A DNA stretch of 47,650 nt from Stappia sp. WLB 29. GTDB lineage: Bacteria > Pseudomonadota > Alphaproteobacteria > Rhizobiales > Stappiaceae. The notes under the pieces were generated by a model that searched no databases, was not told the origin of the DNA, and saw only the letters and a program-made list of their open reading frames with translations. The DNA lies in contig NZ_JALBGD010000003.1 of NCBI RefSeq assembly GCF_023507705.1, positions 471,231-518,880 on the forward strand, read 5' to 3'. The position numbers and the translations under genes are program-made. Shown here piece by piece: positions 8,098 to 16,987 of this stretch. Each line of letters opens with the position of its first letter. Positions within the stretch are counted from its first letter, which is position 1.

Positions 8098-8335
8098 CGA
8101 AATCCTCTCTATCCCTTGAAACGGTTGCCCTTTCGGGCGGTCTCCCGGCCGCGCCGGAAGCCCTGTGATGCCCCTTGCGCAACCCCGTGCCTGTCATGCG
8201 AACGTCGCGTTCCGCAACGGTCGCACGCACGTCCCCCTGAATATGGGCACAAGCCGGTCAGCCCACAAGGTGCAATCGGACCGGCGAACATTACCGTTCT
8301 GTCATTTTGCCGCGGGGGTTAACCGTCGGAACCGC

Positions 8336-9091
8336 CTATTTCATCGCTTTCAGGCGCGACTGGATCTGCCGGTCGCAGGTTCCCCCCGGCCAACGGACGA
8401 TCTCCTCGCGGGCAAAATCGAGGATTTCCTTCTTCGGATCGCCCATGGTGGCGGTGTCGATGCCCGGCTTGAACCACTGGAGCACCGCGTAGTCGCCGCC
8501 CGCATCGGTGAGGAACGCGATCGGCTGGCCGTTCTCGACAATGCCAAGCCGGCCGACGCGCACGGGCGCCACCTCGACGTTGCGGGCCTGGCCGTCGATG
8601 GTCAACTTCGTCTTCGACAGGCGCAACCGCTTGAAGGAGGCGGCCGGTGTGCCCGTCCAGGTGCCGAAGAGGCGCTCGCCCTTGTTCTCCACCGACAGGC
8701 AGGAGTTCTTGTAGTTGGGGATGGACAGGCGTTTGGCCGGATGCTCGACCGGCTCGGCTCCCTTGACGAAGGTGGTGTACTTCATCTCGTGGTCGCCGGT
8801 CCGGTAGACGCGGATCTGCACCGGTGCATAGGTGCTCTCGCCGATGTTGCGCACGAGGAAGTCGAACTGGTTCTGGTCGTTGGTGCCGGCGCGGCGATAG
8901 AGCCAGCGCTTCGGCAGCCCGTTCTCGAAGACCAGCCAGTCGCTGACCACCAGGCCGTTCGGGCCCGTCGGCTCGTTGACCTGCCAGACGCCGGTATGGA
9001 AGGGCGACTCGGCATGGGCGGCCGTGCCGGTAAGGGCGATGGCGGCAGCGAGAAAGGCGGCACGGGCCGCGTGCAGGCGGGTCTTGGGCAT
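8336..9091 (-). CDS. Exported protein of unknown function
   Basis: This 251-residue protein has a clear Sec signal peptide (hydrophobic residues 10-24, cleavage after AHA). The mature part contains GVWQVNEPTGPNGLVVSDWL, many beta-strand-like stretches, and two cysteines (NSCLSV and GGTCDRQ) that could form a disulfide in the periplasm. I considered the invasion-associated locus B family because the size and export fit, but the motifs do not match well enough. It is monocistronic between BI-1 and the ybbAP pair. Real gene: yes. Function: not recognised. Confidence 0.75.
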   Translation of the reverse strand: MPKTRLHAARAAFLAAAIALTGTAAHAESPFHTGVWQVNEPTGPNGLVVSDWLVFENGLPKRWLYRRAGTNDQNQFDFLVRNIGESTYAPVQIRVYRTGDHEMKYTTFVKGAEPVEHPAKRLSIPNYKNSCLSVENKGERLFGTWTGTPAASFKRLRLSKTKLTIDGQARNVEVAPVRVGRLGIVENGQPIAFLTDAGGDYAVLQWFKPGIDTATMGDPKKEILDFAREEIVRWPGGTCDRQIQSRLKAMK

Positions 9092-9252
9092 GGTCTTGTC
9101 CCCCGGGGTGTCATGGCATGCGCCGCCCCGGAACGCAGGGCAGCCTCCGACGAGACTATCGCGATATGCGTGTATTGGAACCCTCTTGCCGGACGCCTGG
9201 GGAGAACGGGTGGACGGCGGAGAGCCCCGGCCCGCCCATTCCCTGGCGTCCG

Positions 9253-11841
9253 TTACAGGTTGCGCAGCACCTGCGCCGGCTTGCGCCCGAGCACCTGCCA
9301 GGTGCCGACGAGGCCGAAGCCGACCGTCAGCACGAGGGCGGCGAGCGCCGCGCCGAAGGCGGTCACGGGCAGGAAGGTGAAGGTCGCATCCATGATCTCC
9401 ACCAGAACGAAGGAGGCGGCGAGCGCTCCGGCGATCACCGCGAACGCGGCGGTGACGAGGCCGAGGATCGCGTATTCCATCGAGAAGCTGGCGATCAGCC
9501 GGCCGCGCGTCGCCCCCAGCGTCTTGAGGATCACCGCGTCGTAGACCCGGTGCCGGTGGCCGGCGGCAAGCGCGCCGCCCAGCACCAGCACCGAGGCGAC
9601 CAGGGTGATGGAGGCGGCGGCGCGGATCGCCACGGCGAGCTGCTCCACCAGGCTGTTGACCTGCTGGATGGCGTCCTTGACGCGCACCGCCGTCACGGTC
9701 GGGAACTCCTGCGAGAGGGTCTTGAGCAGTGCCAGCTCGCGGGCTTCATTGCCGCCGTCGGGATAGGCGAGGGTGCGCAGGTGGGTGTGCGGGGCGCCGG
9801 CGAAGGTGTTGGGCGAGAACACCATGACGAAGTTGATCGCCAGCGATTCCCATTCCACGCGGCGGAAATTGGCGATCTCGGCGGTCATCTCGCGGCCGAG
9901 CACGTTGACCGTGATCGTGTCGCCGATCTTCAGGCCGAGATCGGCGCCCGCATCCGCCTCGAATGAGACGAGCGGCGTGCCGCTGTGGTCGGGCGCCCAC
10001 CAAGTGCCTTCCGTCAGTTCGGCGTTGGCCGGCGTTTCGGCGGCATAGGTGATGCCGCGATCGCCGCGCAGGACCCAGCCGCCGCCTTCCGGGGCGACGA
10101 TCTGGTCGCTCGGTACGCCGTTGACCGCGGCGATGCGGCCGCGCAGCATCGGCGCGCCGTCGATGGTGCCGCCGGGCGCCTCGCGGGCGAGCAGGGCGTC
10201 GAAGGCTTCGCGCTCGGACTGCTGCACGTCGAGGAAGAAGAAGCTCGGCGCGTTCTGGGTGATGGTGGTGCCGAGTTCGCGGCGCAGGTTGCCGTCGATC
10301 AAGGCCAGGGCGACCAGCAGCGACAGGCCGAGGCCGAGCGAGAGAACGACGGACGGGGTCAGCGCGCCGGGCCGGTGGATGTTGGCGAGCGCCAGGCGCA
10401 GCTCCGCGCCGCGCGGATGCGGCATGCGGCGGGCCGCTGCCATGATGCCGCGGGCGATCAGCATCAACAGCACGAAGACCACCGCCGTCGCGCCGACATA
10501 GGTGAGCGAAATCCGCAGGTCGCCGGCCAGCAGGACGGCAAGGCCGGCGAGCAGCAGCACCGCGGCGGCGGTGGCGACGATGTAGCGCTTGCGCGGCCAG
10601 GTGCGGGTGGCGGCGGCATCGTCGCGGAACAGGAGGCTCGGCGGCACGTCGTGGGCACGGCCCAGCGGCCAGAGCGCGAAGGCGAGCGCGGTGAGCCCGC
10701 CATAGAGCACGCCGAGGCCGAGCTCGGCCGGATAGATCGCGGCGATGGCCTTGACCGGCAGCACGGCGGTGATGAAGCCGGCGGCGGCAAAGGGGATCAG
10801 CGCGCCGATGACGAGGCCGGCGGCGATGCCGAGCCCGGCCAGACAGAGGATCTGGATGAGGTAGACGCGGAAGACGAAATCGCCGTCGGCGCCGACGCAG
10901 CGGAAGGTGGCGATCACCGGCCGCTTGGCATCGAGATAGGAGCGCACCGCATTGGCGACGCCGACGCCGCCGACCACCAGCGCGGTCAGGCCGACAAGGG
11001 TCAGGAACTGGGCGAGACGGTCGATGTTGCGCTGCAGGCCGGGTGCGGCATTGGCGCGCGACTGCACCCGCCAGCCGGCGAGCGGGAAGCGCTGGTCGGC
11101 TTCCTCGGCCAGCGTTTCGACGGCGGTGTTGGACGTGCCCTCGGGAAGGCGGATGCGGTAGAGCCAGCGCACCAGGCTGCCGGGCTGGACGAGCCCGGTC
11201 TCGTCCAGCGCCGCGTCGGAGACGATCATCCGGGGGCCGAAATTGATGCCGTCGCTGAGGCGGTCGGGCTCCACGGCGATGGTGTCGGCGATGCGCAGGC
11301 TGGCGCGGCCGAGGACCAAGGTGTCGCCTTTTTCGAGCCCCAGGCGCACCAGCAGCTCCGGCTCGACCACGGCGCCGTACAGCCCGTCCTGCCGGGCAAG
11401 GGCCGCATCCAGCGCTCCGCCGCCTGAAAGCTGCATCTCGCCGTAGAGCGGATAGGCGTTGTCGACGGCTTTCAGCTCGACGAGGGTCTGCTCGCCGCTG
11501 TCCGGCACCCGCGCCATGGCGCGCAAGGTGGCGATGCGCGAGAGGTCGCCGAGGCCGTCGAGCCAGGCGAGTTCCTCATCGTCGGCGGTGCGGTGGATCA
11601 GGCGCACCGACATGTCGCCGCCGAGGATCGAGGTGCCTTCGGCGGCAATGCCCTCGACGAGGGCGCGCGAGACCGAGGCGACGCCGGCAATCGCTGCAAC
11701 GCCGAGCGCGATGCAGGCGATGAAGACGTAGAAACCCTTCAGCCCGCCGCGCATCTCGCGCAGGGCGAAGCGAAAGGCGAGGCCGAGGGGCGGGCGGGAG
11801 CGGCGCTGCGAGGAGGCAGGCAGGACACCGTGCATGCTCAC
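9253..11841 (-). CDS. ybbP: ABC transporter permease, YbbP-like (FtsX/MacB type)
   Basis: This 862-residue permease has two FtsX-type modules. There is an N-terminal TM near residues 25-50, a large periplasmic domain at ~50-260, a TM bundle at ~270-510 (including VGLTALVVGGVGVANAVRSY), a second periplasmic domain and three C-terminal TMs from about 735. The pair YbbA-YbbP forms a mechanotransmission-type ABC complex rather than a classical pore; in E. coli it is linked to lipid or hydrophobic-compound handling. The start is a GTG overlapping the ybbA stop (GTGA), with an ATG two codons later as alternative. Coupled to ybbA and divergent from tesA, as in E. coli. Confidence 0.88.
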   Translation of the reverse strand: MSMHGVLPASSQRRSRPPLGLAFRFALREMRGGLKGFYVFIACIALGVAAIAGVASVSRALVEGIAAEGTSILGGDMSVRLIHRTADDEELAWLDGLGDLSRIATLRAMARVPDSGEQTLVELKAVDNAYPLYGEMQLSGGGALDAALARQDGLYGAVVEPELLVRLGLEKGDTLVLGRASLRIADTIAVEPDRLSDGINFGPRMIVSDAALDETGLVQPGSLVRWLYRIRLPEGTSNTAVETLAEEADQRFPLAGWRVQSRANAAPGLQRNIDRLAQFLTLVGLTALVVGGVGVANAVRSYLDAKRPVIATFRCVGADGDFVFRVYLIQILCLAGLGIAAGLVIGALIPFAAAGFITAVLPVKAIAAIYPAELGLGVLYGGLTALAFALWPLGRAHDVPPSLLFRDDAAATRTWPRKRYIVATAAAVLLLAGLAVLLAGDLRISLTYVGATAVVFVLLMLIARGIMAAARRMPHPRGAELRLALANIHRPGALTPSVVLSLGLGLSLLVALALIDGNLRRELGTTITQNAPSFFFLDVQQSEREAFDALLAREAPGGTIDGAPMLRGRIAAVNGVPSDQIVAPEGGGWVLRGDRGITYAAETPANAELTEGTWWAPDHSGTPLVSFEADAGADLGLKIGDTITVNVLGREMTAEIANFRRVEWESLAINFVMVFSPNTFAGAPHTHLRTLAYPDGGNEARELALLKTLSQEFPTVTAVRVKDAIQQVNSLVEQLAVAIRAAASITLVASVLVLGGALAAGHRHRVYDAVILKTLGATRGRLIASFSMEYAILGLVTAAFAVIAGALAASFVLVEIMDATFTFLPVTAFGAALAALVLTVGFGLVGTWQVLGRKPAQVLRNL

Positions 11842-12551
11842 GCTCCCCCGGCGGCGGCGGTTTCCAGCGTCTCGATCCGGCCGGATCGCACGCGGATCGT
11901 CTCGTCGCAGCGGCGGGCGAGCGCCGCATCGTGGGTGACCATGACCAGCGTCATGCCGCGGTCGCGGGTGGCGGAGAACATCAGGTCGACGATCTGGGCG
12001 CCGGTGGTCTCGTCGAGATTGCCGGTCGGCTCGTCGGCCAGCAGCAGAGGCGGGCGGGTGACGAGGGCGCGGGCGATGGCAACGCGCTGCTGCTCGCCGC
12101 CCGACATCTGCGAGGGATAGTGCGAGGTGCGCTCGGCAAGGCCGACGGCGGCCAGTTCCTCGCGTGCGGCGTCGAAGGCGCGCGGCACGCCGGCAAGCTC
12201 CAGCGGCACGGCGACGTTTTCCAGCGCCGTCATGTTGGGAATGAGGTGGAAGGACTGGAAGACGATGCCGACCGAGCCGCCGCGAAAGCGGGCGAGCTGG
12301 TCCTCCGACATGCCCGTCAGCTCCGATCCGCCGACGGTGACCGAGCCCTTGTCGGCACGTTCCAGCCCGGCCATCACCATCAGGAGGGTCGACTTGCCGG
12401 AGCCGGACGGGCCGACGATGCCGACCCGGCGGCCGGCGGCGATATCGAGGTCCACGCCCTTGAGAATGTGTACGCGGCCGGCGTCGTGGCCAAGGCTGAG
12501 ATGAACGCCGGACAGGGAAACGATGGGGGGCGGGACTGTTCCGTCGGTCAT
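11838..12551 (-). CDS. ybbA: ABC transporter ATP-binding protein, YbbA-like
   Basis: This 237-residue ATPase is of the LolD/MacB type. Walker A is GPSGSGKST at about residues 45-53, the signature is MSGGEQQRVAIARAL, and Walker B is LLLADEPTGNLD, followed by the switch His in MVTHD. It powers the FtsX-type permease encoded immediately downstream with an overlapping start. It is divergent from the tesA-like esterase gene, 101 bp apart, so the two sides may share a control region. The conserved ybbAP/tesA pairing points to work on lipids or acyl compounds at the envelope. Confidence 0.9.
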   Translation of the reverse strand: MTDGTVPPPIVSLSGVHLSLGHDAGRVHILKGVDLDIAAGRRVGIVGPSGSGKSTLLMVMAGLERADKGSVTVGGSELTGMSEDQLARFRGGSVGIVFQSFHLIPNMTALENVAVPLELAGVPRAFDAAREELAAVGLAERTSHYPSQMSGGEQQRVAIARALVTRPPLLLADEPTGNLDETTGAQIVDLMFSATRDRGMTLVMVTHDAALARRCDETIRVRSGRIETLETAAAGGA

Positions 12552-12652
12552 GCTCTGCCTATATGAACGGTTCGAATTCGCAGCATGCCGCGCTGCACGC
12601 GTTCCTCGCGATATGGGAGGTTACGCAGGAAGCGTCCAGAGGATCAGCCGAC

Positions 12653-13288
12653 ATGATACGTTTCGTTACAGTTTTTATCGCCCTCGCCGGTATTTTTGCG
12701 GCGCAGCCCGCAAGGGCCGAGCCGCTGCGCATCCTGGCGCTGGGAGACAGCCTGACCGCAGGCTATCAGCTGCCTCCCGAGGCGGCGTTCCCGGTGCAGC
12801 TGGAAGCGGCGCTGAAGGCGCGGGGTCATGATGCAATCGTGATCAATGCCGGCGTTTCCGGCGACACCACGGCGGCGGGTCTTGCCCGTCTCGACTGGTC
12901 GCTGGGGGAAGGGGCGGACGCGGTGATCGTCGAGCTCGGCGCCAACGACGCGCTGCGCGGGCTGCCGACGGCCTCGGCACGGGCGAACCTCGACAAGATC
13001 GTCGCAAGCCTGTCCGAGCGGGGCATTCCGGTGCTGCTCGCCGGCATCGCCGCGCCCCGCAACATGGGCGATGAGTATGTCGCCGAGTTCGAGCGCATGT
13101 ATGCGGAGATCGCGGCCGAACATGACGCGATCCTCTATCCGAATTTCCTCGAAGGCATACCGATTTCGGCCGAGACGGTGCTGCCCGACGGCATCCACCC
13201 TACGCAGAAGGGCGTCGCGATCATCGTCGATGGCATCCTGCCGAAGGTCGAGGAGCTGATCGAGCGGGCCGCTGCCGCGCGTGGCTGA
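12653..13288 (+). CDS. tesA: SGNH-type arylesterase/thioesterase I
   Basis: This 211-residue periplasmic esterase has a signal peptide (residues 1-21, ending QPARA) and SGNH blocks: GDSLTAGY with the nucleophile Ser, the Gly in VSGDTTAAG, the Asn in GANDALRG, and DGIHPTQKG with the Asp/His pair. Relatives act as thioesterase I, protease I or arylesterase on acyl esters and thioesters. The ATG at MIRFVTVF is preferred to one 90 bp upstream because it opens a proper signal peptide. It is divergent from ybbA-ybbP, the same layout as in E. coli. Confidence 0.92.
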   Translation: MIRFVTVFIALAGIFAAQPARAEPLRILALGDSLTAGYQLPPEAAFPVQLEAALKARGHDAIVINAGVSGDTTAAGLARLDWSLGEGADAVIVELGANDALRGLPTASARANLDKIVASLSERGIPVLLAGIAAPRNMGDEYVAEFERMYAEIAAEHDAILYPNFLEGIPISAETVLPDGIHPTQKGVAIIVDGILPKVEELIERAAAARG

Positions 13289-13418
13289 GCCCGGTTCGCG
13301 GCGGGCCGGAGCCCTGTGCGGCGGCCCGGCCGCAGGCGGTTGACGAGGCGCGCGCGAGCGGTCAAGGTCCCGCCACCCTCCTCAATTTCGACAGTTATCG
13401 CAGCAGAAAGATCCGCCC

Positions 13419-14471
13419 ATGGAAAAGCGCCGTCTCGGACGCACGGACATTCATGTCTCCAGCCTGTCGCTCGGCACGATGACCTTCGGCGAGCAGAACA
13501 CCGAAGCCGAGGGCCATGCCCAGCTCGACCTCTCGCTCGACCGCGGCATCAACCTCTTCGACGCCGCCGAGCTCTATCCGATCCCGCCCAAGGCCGAGAC
13601 CCAGGGGCGCACCGAGGAAATCATCGGTACCTGGCTGAAGGCACGCGGCAACCGCGACAAGGTGGTAATCGCCACCAAGGTGGTGGGTCGCACCGAGAAC
13701 ACCTGGTTCCGCACCGACGGCAGCGAGGGCCGGCTGACCCGTGCCCAGATCGAGGAAGCCGTCGACAAGAGCCTGACGCGGCTGCAGAGCGACTATATCG
13801 ACCTCTACCAGATCCACTGGCCGGACCGGAACGTCTCCGGCTTCGGGTCCAACCCGACGATCTGGAAGGAGCCCAAGCCCTGCGACGACGAGACGCCGAT
13901 CGAAGTGACGCTGGAGACGATGGACCGGCTGGTGAAGGCCGGCAAGATCCGCCAGCTCGGCCTGTCGAACGAAAGCCCCTGGGGCACGAAGCGCTTCCTG
14001 GAGCTGGCCGAGCGCAACGGCTGGCCGCGGGTGGTGTCGATCCAGAACGCCTACAATCTCGTCAACCGCACCTTCGAGACCGGCCTTGCCGAGATCGCGC
14101 ACCGGGAGCAGGTGGGCCTGCTCGCCTATTCGGCGCTGGGTCAGGGCTATCTCACCGGCAAGTACCGCAACGGCGCGCTGCCGGCCGGTGCCCGCAAGAC
14201 CCTGTTCGACAGGCTGCAGCGCTACGAGAAGCCGGGCGCGGAGGAGGCGATCAACGCCTATCTCGACCTTGCCGAGGAGCTCGGCGTGTCGCCTTCGCAG
14301 CTGGCCATCGCCTTCGCGCTGTCGCGCGGCTTCACCACCTCGGTGATTCTCGGCGCAACGTCGCTTGCGCAGCTGGAGCATGATCTGGGGGCGCTCGATC
14401 TGGAAATCTCCGAGGAGATCGAGGGGCGGATCAACACGCTCTACCAGCGCCACGGCAGCCCCTGCCCGTAA
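13419..14471 (+). CDS. Aldo/keto reductase, Tas-like
   Basis: This 350-residue TIM-barrel NADPH oxidoreductase has the catalytic tetrad Asp48 and Tyr53 (NLFDAAELYP), Lys87 (ATKVVG) and His133 (QIHWPD). The insertion with ELYPIPPKAETQG and the TWFRTDGS loop are typical of the Tas subgroup, and LGLSNES with a C-terminal SVILGATSLAQL bind the cofactor phosphate. The physiological substrate is not known; Tas itself was found by complementing tyrosine auxotrophs. The ribosome site is weak. A clear terminator follows, so it is probably monocistronic. Confidence 0.9.
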   Translation: MEKRRLGRTDIHVSSLSLGTMTFGEQNTEAEGHAQLDLSLDRGINLFDAAELYPIPPKAETQGRTEEIIGTWLKARGNRDKVVIATKVVGRTENTWFRTDGSEGRLTRAQIEEAVDKSLTRLQSDYIDLYQIHWPDRNVSGFGSNPTIWKEPKPCDDETPIEVTLETMDRLVKAGKIRQLGLSNESPWGTKRFLELAERNGWPRVVSIQNAYNLVNRTFETGLAEIAHREQVGLLAYSALGQGYLTGKYRNGALPAGARKTLFDRLQRYEKPGAEEAINAYLDLAEELGVSPSQLAIAFALSRGFTTSVILGATSLAQLEHDLGALDLEISEEIEGRINTLYQRHGSPCP

Positions 14472-14562
14472 GCGCTGCGCGGGGCCGCGACGCGAATCAC
14501 GACCGGCTGCCCGGGCTGCCCAGCCCGGGCCGGCCACCCCGGCAAAAATGCCGGCACGAGGC

Positions 14563-14596
14563 GGAATGCGCTGGCAAATCAGCGCGTTCCGTTTTT
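14563..14596 (+). terminator. Terminator of the aldo/keto reductase gene
   Basis: GGAATGCGCTG (14563-14573) pairs with CAGCGCGTTCC (14580-14590), 11 bp with one G-U pair and a 6-nt loop, followed by GTTTTT. Two more GC stems without T-tracts lie just before it (14509-14530 and 14539-14554). Confidence 0.75.
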
Positions 14597-14659
14597 GCTT
14601 GCGGTGCAGCGAAAAACCCGTCCTGATGAGTATATTCGGCGACAGCGGAGGGTTGGACC

Positions 14660-15253
14660 ATGCCTCGACTGTTCACCGGGCTTGAGATTCCGGCCCAGAC
14701 CGGCCTCATGCTCTCCCTGTTGCGCGGCGGCCTGCGCGGCGTCCGCTGGATAGATCCCGAGAATTATCACATCACCCTGCGCTTCATCGGCGACATCGAC
14801 GACCGCATGGCCGACGAGGTGGCCGACGCGCTCGACCGCATCCGCCGCGATCCGGTGGAGATCCGGCTGACGGGGCTCGGCGCCTTCGCCAACGGCAAGC
14901 CGCATGCGGTCTTCGCAAGGGTCGAGCCGACGCCGGGGCTGATGGAGCTTCAGGGCGAACAGGAGCGCATCCTGCAGCGGCTGCGGCTGCCGGCGGAGCG
15001 GCGCAAATACGTGCCGCATGTGACGCTGGCGCGCTGCCGCACCTGCAGCAACCAGGACGTGGCGCGCTGGCTCGCCGAGCATGGCGATTTCTACGCCCAG
15101 AGCTTCACCGCTTCGCGCTTCGCGCTGTTCTCCTCGCGTGCCAGCGTCGGCGGCGGGCCCTACCTGGTGGAGGAGGCCTATCCGCTCGACCGGCAGGGCG
15201 GCGGCTACGGCCTGCCCGACGGCCCGGCCCATTTCGCCGGACAGCATCGCTGA
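14660..15253 (+). CDS. thpR: RNA 2',3'-cyclic phosphodiesterase (2H family)
   Basis: This 197-residue cytoplasmic enzyme of the 2H phosphoesterase superfamily was once called 2'-5' RNA ligase LigT. Both HxTx motifs are present: His37-Ile-Thr39-Leu in [10 protein letters not shown] and His120-Val-Thr122-Leu in VPHVTLARC. It opens 2',3'-cyclic phosphates on RNA ends to 2'-phosphates. GGAGGG precedes the ATG. It ends 154 bp before ppa and is separated from the preceding reductase by a terminator. Confidence 0.92.
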   Translation: MPRLFTGLEIPAQTGLMLSLLRGGLRGVRWIDPENYHITLRFIGDIDDRMADEVADALDRIRRDPVEIRLTGLGAFANGKPHAVFARVEPTPGLMELQGEQERILQRLRLPAERRKYVPHVTLARCRTCSNQDVARWLAEHGDFYAQSFTASRFALFSSRASVGGGPYLVEEAYPLDRQGGGYGLPDGPAHFAGQHR

Positions 15254-15324
15254 GCAGGGCGGGCGCGGCGGGACGCAGCGGCGCAGGGCCGGGCGGCCTG
15301 GTCTCGAGCTGCACTTGGTCTTAA

Positions 15325-15337
15325 GTTGCAGTGCAAC
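15325..15337. promoter_or_regulatory. 13-bp inverted repeat upstream of ppa
   Basis: GTTGCA-G-TGCAAC is a perfect palindrome with a one-base centre, 71-83 bp before the ppa start and just upstream of a candidate -35 element. The context suits an operator or activator site. No regulator in the window is an obvious partner. Confidence 0.35.
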
Positions 15338-15347
15338 AAGTTCCGGC

Positions 15348-15376
15348 TTGCCTTTGGACACGGCGCTTGCGATACA
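15348..15376 (+). promoter_or_regulatory. Candidate ppa promoter
   Basis: TTGCCT (15348-15353), 17-bp spacer, GATACA (15371-15376) lies 31 bp before the ppa ATG. The match to sigma-70 consensus is moderate. Confidence 0.4.
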
Positions 15377-15407
15377 GCCGCCAACATCCAAAGAGGAGCC
15401 CCCATCC

Positions 15408-15944
15408 ATGCGTATCGACGCCGTTCCGATCGGAAAGAACCCGCCCGAAGACATCAATGTCATCATCGAGGTCTCGGTGGGCGGCGAGCCGATCAAGTAC
15501 GAAATGGACAAGGAAGCCGGCGCCATGTACGTCGACCGCTTCCTCTACACGCCGATGCGCTATCCGGGCAATTACGGCTTCGTGCCGCACACGCTGTGCG
15601 GCGACGGCGACCCGGTCGACGTGATCGTCGCCAACCAGCGCCCGATCGTGCCGGGCGCGATCATGAACTGCCGCCCGATCGGCGTGCTGTTCATGGAAGA
15701 CGAGGCGGGGCAGGACGAGAAGGTGATCGCGGTACCGTCCAACAAGCTGACGCGCCGCTACGAGAACGTCGTCCACTACGAGGACCTGCCGGACATCACC
15801 ATCCAGCAGATCAAGCACTTCTTCGAGCACTACAAGGACCTGGAGCCGGGCAAGTGGGTGAAGATCACCGGCTTCGGCGGTCCGGACGAGGCCAGGCGCA
15901 TCATCGAGGAATCGATCGAGCGGGCCAAGGCCGCCAAGGCCTGA
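15408..15944 (+). CDS. ppa: Inorganic pyrophosphatase
   Basis: This 178-residue soluble family I pyrophosphatase hydrolyses PPi to phosphate and so drives nucleotide and protein synthesis. Visible signatures are [16 protein letters not shown]-type active-site residues (here [16 protein letters not shown]), [14 protein letters not shown], and the metal-binding [10 protein letters not shown]. The ATG after AGAGGAG gives the standard length; the frame is open far upstream over thpR but this is not coding. A strong terminator follows. Confidence 0.96.
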   Translation: MRIDAVPIGKNPPEDINVIIEVSVGGEPIKYEMDKEAGAMYVDRFLYTPMRYPGNYGFVPHTLCGDGDPVDVIVANQRPIVPGAIMNCRPIGVLFMEDEAGQDEKVIAVPSNKLTRRYENVVHYEDLPDITIQQIKHFFEHYKDLEPGKWVKITGFGGPDEARRIIEESIERAKAAKA

Positions 15945-15967
15945 GCACCGCTCCGGCTTGAAAATTC

Positions 15968-16005
15968 AAGGCCGCGTCCGGAAAGGGCGCGGCCTTTTGC
16001 GTTTT
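15968..16005 (+). terminator. Terminator of ppa
   Basis: AAGGCCGCG (15968-15976) pairs with CGCGGCCTT (15988-15996), 9 bp with an 11-nt loop, followed by TTTTGCGTTTT. It lies between ppa and the converging hydrolase gene. Confidence 0.8.
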
Positions 16006-16027
16006 GGGCCTCGGGCGTCTGCGGGCG

Positions 16028-16810
16028 TCAGGCGCTGTCGCCGGTCTGGGCGCGGATGGCGCGCGCGACCTGCTGCGGGATTTCCAGATGCGGCATGTGG
16101 CCGACCCCGTCGAACACCTGGACGGCGATGTCGCCGGGCAGGCCGCGGGCGTGCGAGACCGGCAGCACCCGGTCCTGGGCGCCCCAGATCAGCCGCACCG
16201 GAGGGCCGAGCGCCGCGATCTCGGCAATCGGCAGGGTCTTCTGGTCCTTGCCGTCGAGCAGGGTCTCGACGATCTCGGTCAAGGTCTCGCAGACGCCGGG
16301 ACGGGCGCGGGCCTCCGCCGCCTGCCGCACGACGAGGCGCGGCAGGTCGAAGCCGAGGCCGAAGAACTGTTCCAGCAGAAGCTCCAGCTCCGCCGGCGCG
16401 CTCGCCGCCGCATAGCGGCGCAGCAGGGTCGAGTTGATCTCGCGCCCGAAGCCGCCGGGGCCGAGCAGGGTGAGGCTCGCCACCCGCTCCGGCGCTTTCA
16501 ACGCGACGAGGGCGGCGGCCGCCCCGCCCATGGAATGGCCGACGAGATGGACGCGGGTGAGCCCCAGCGCCTCCAGCGAACCGAGCACCGCGCGCGAGGC
16601 GACGACGGCGCCGCCGATCTTCGGCCAGCCGAGGGCGCGGCCGTGGCCGGGCAGGTCGAAGGAAAGCGTGCGGCGGCTGCGCGACAGCTCGCCCTGCAGC
16701 GTGGCGAAACCGCGCGCATCGCTGCCGAACCCGTGCAGCAGCACCACCGGCTCCGGACTGTCCGGACCGCTGGCGGTGACGGGCAGGATCGAGGGCGGCA
16801 ATTCGGACAT
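16028..16810 (-). CDS. Alpha/beta fold hydrolase
   Basis: This 260-residue hydrolase shows the HG oxyanion motif in VVLLHGFGSD, the nucleophile elbow GHSMGG with Ser93, the acid in WGAQDRVLPV and the His in GVGHMPHLE. It resembles the hydrolase domain often fused in AcoC-like proteins and other carboxylesterases. The substrate cannot be inferred. The ATG at MSELPPSILP was chosen; the frame extends 114 bp upstream without conserved sequence. It converges on ppa and is divergent from the sugar kinase gene. Confidence 0.85.
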   Translation of the reverse strand: MSELPPSILPVTASGPDSPEPVVLLHGFGSDARGFATLQGELSRSRRTLSFDLPGHGRALGWPKIGGAVVASRAVLGSLEALGLTRVHLVGHSMGGAAAALVALKAPERVASLTLLGPGGFGREINSTLLRRYAAASAPAELELLLEQFFGLGFDLPRLVVRQAAEARARPGVCETLTEIVETLLDGKDQKTLPIAEIAALGPPVRLIWGAQDRVLPVSHARGLPGDIAVQVFDGVGHMPHLEIPQQVARAIRAQTGDSA

Positions 16811-16987
16811 GGGCGTTGCTCCGCTGATGGTCTTTCGCCCCTTTTCGCATGCACGGGCCGAGGATGCGAGAGGGGGATGCGACAGGGGAGAAGCGGGTGG
16901 CGGGAGGCTCGAGCCCGCGCGCACTTGACAGGCGAGGGGCCGCGTCGCATGGACTTAAATCGATTGAAACGACTGGAGCGCACCAGA

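Noticed and set aside
4960-8322. A 1120-codon open frame on the plus strand opposite the autotransporter and BI-1 genes
   Set aside because: It is antisense to two clearly recognisable genes, has low-complexity Arg/Gly/Ala-rich translation and no motif. Long stop-free antisense frames are expected in such GC-rich DNA.
8336-9091. Assignment to the invasion-associated locus B family
   Set aside because: Size and export signal agree but the expected conserved segments were not found; it was left as an unknown exported protein.
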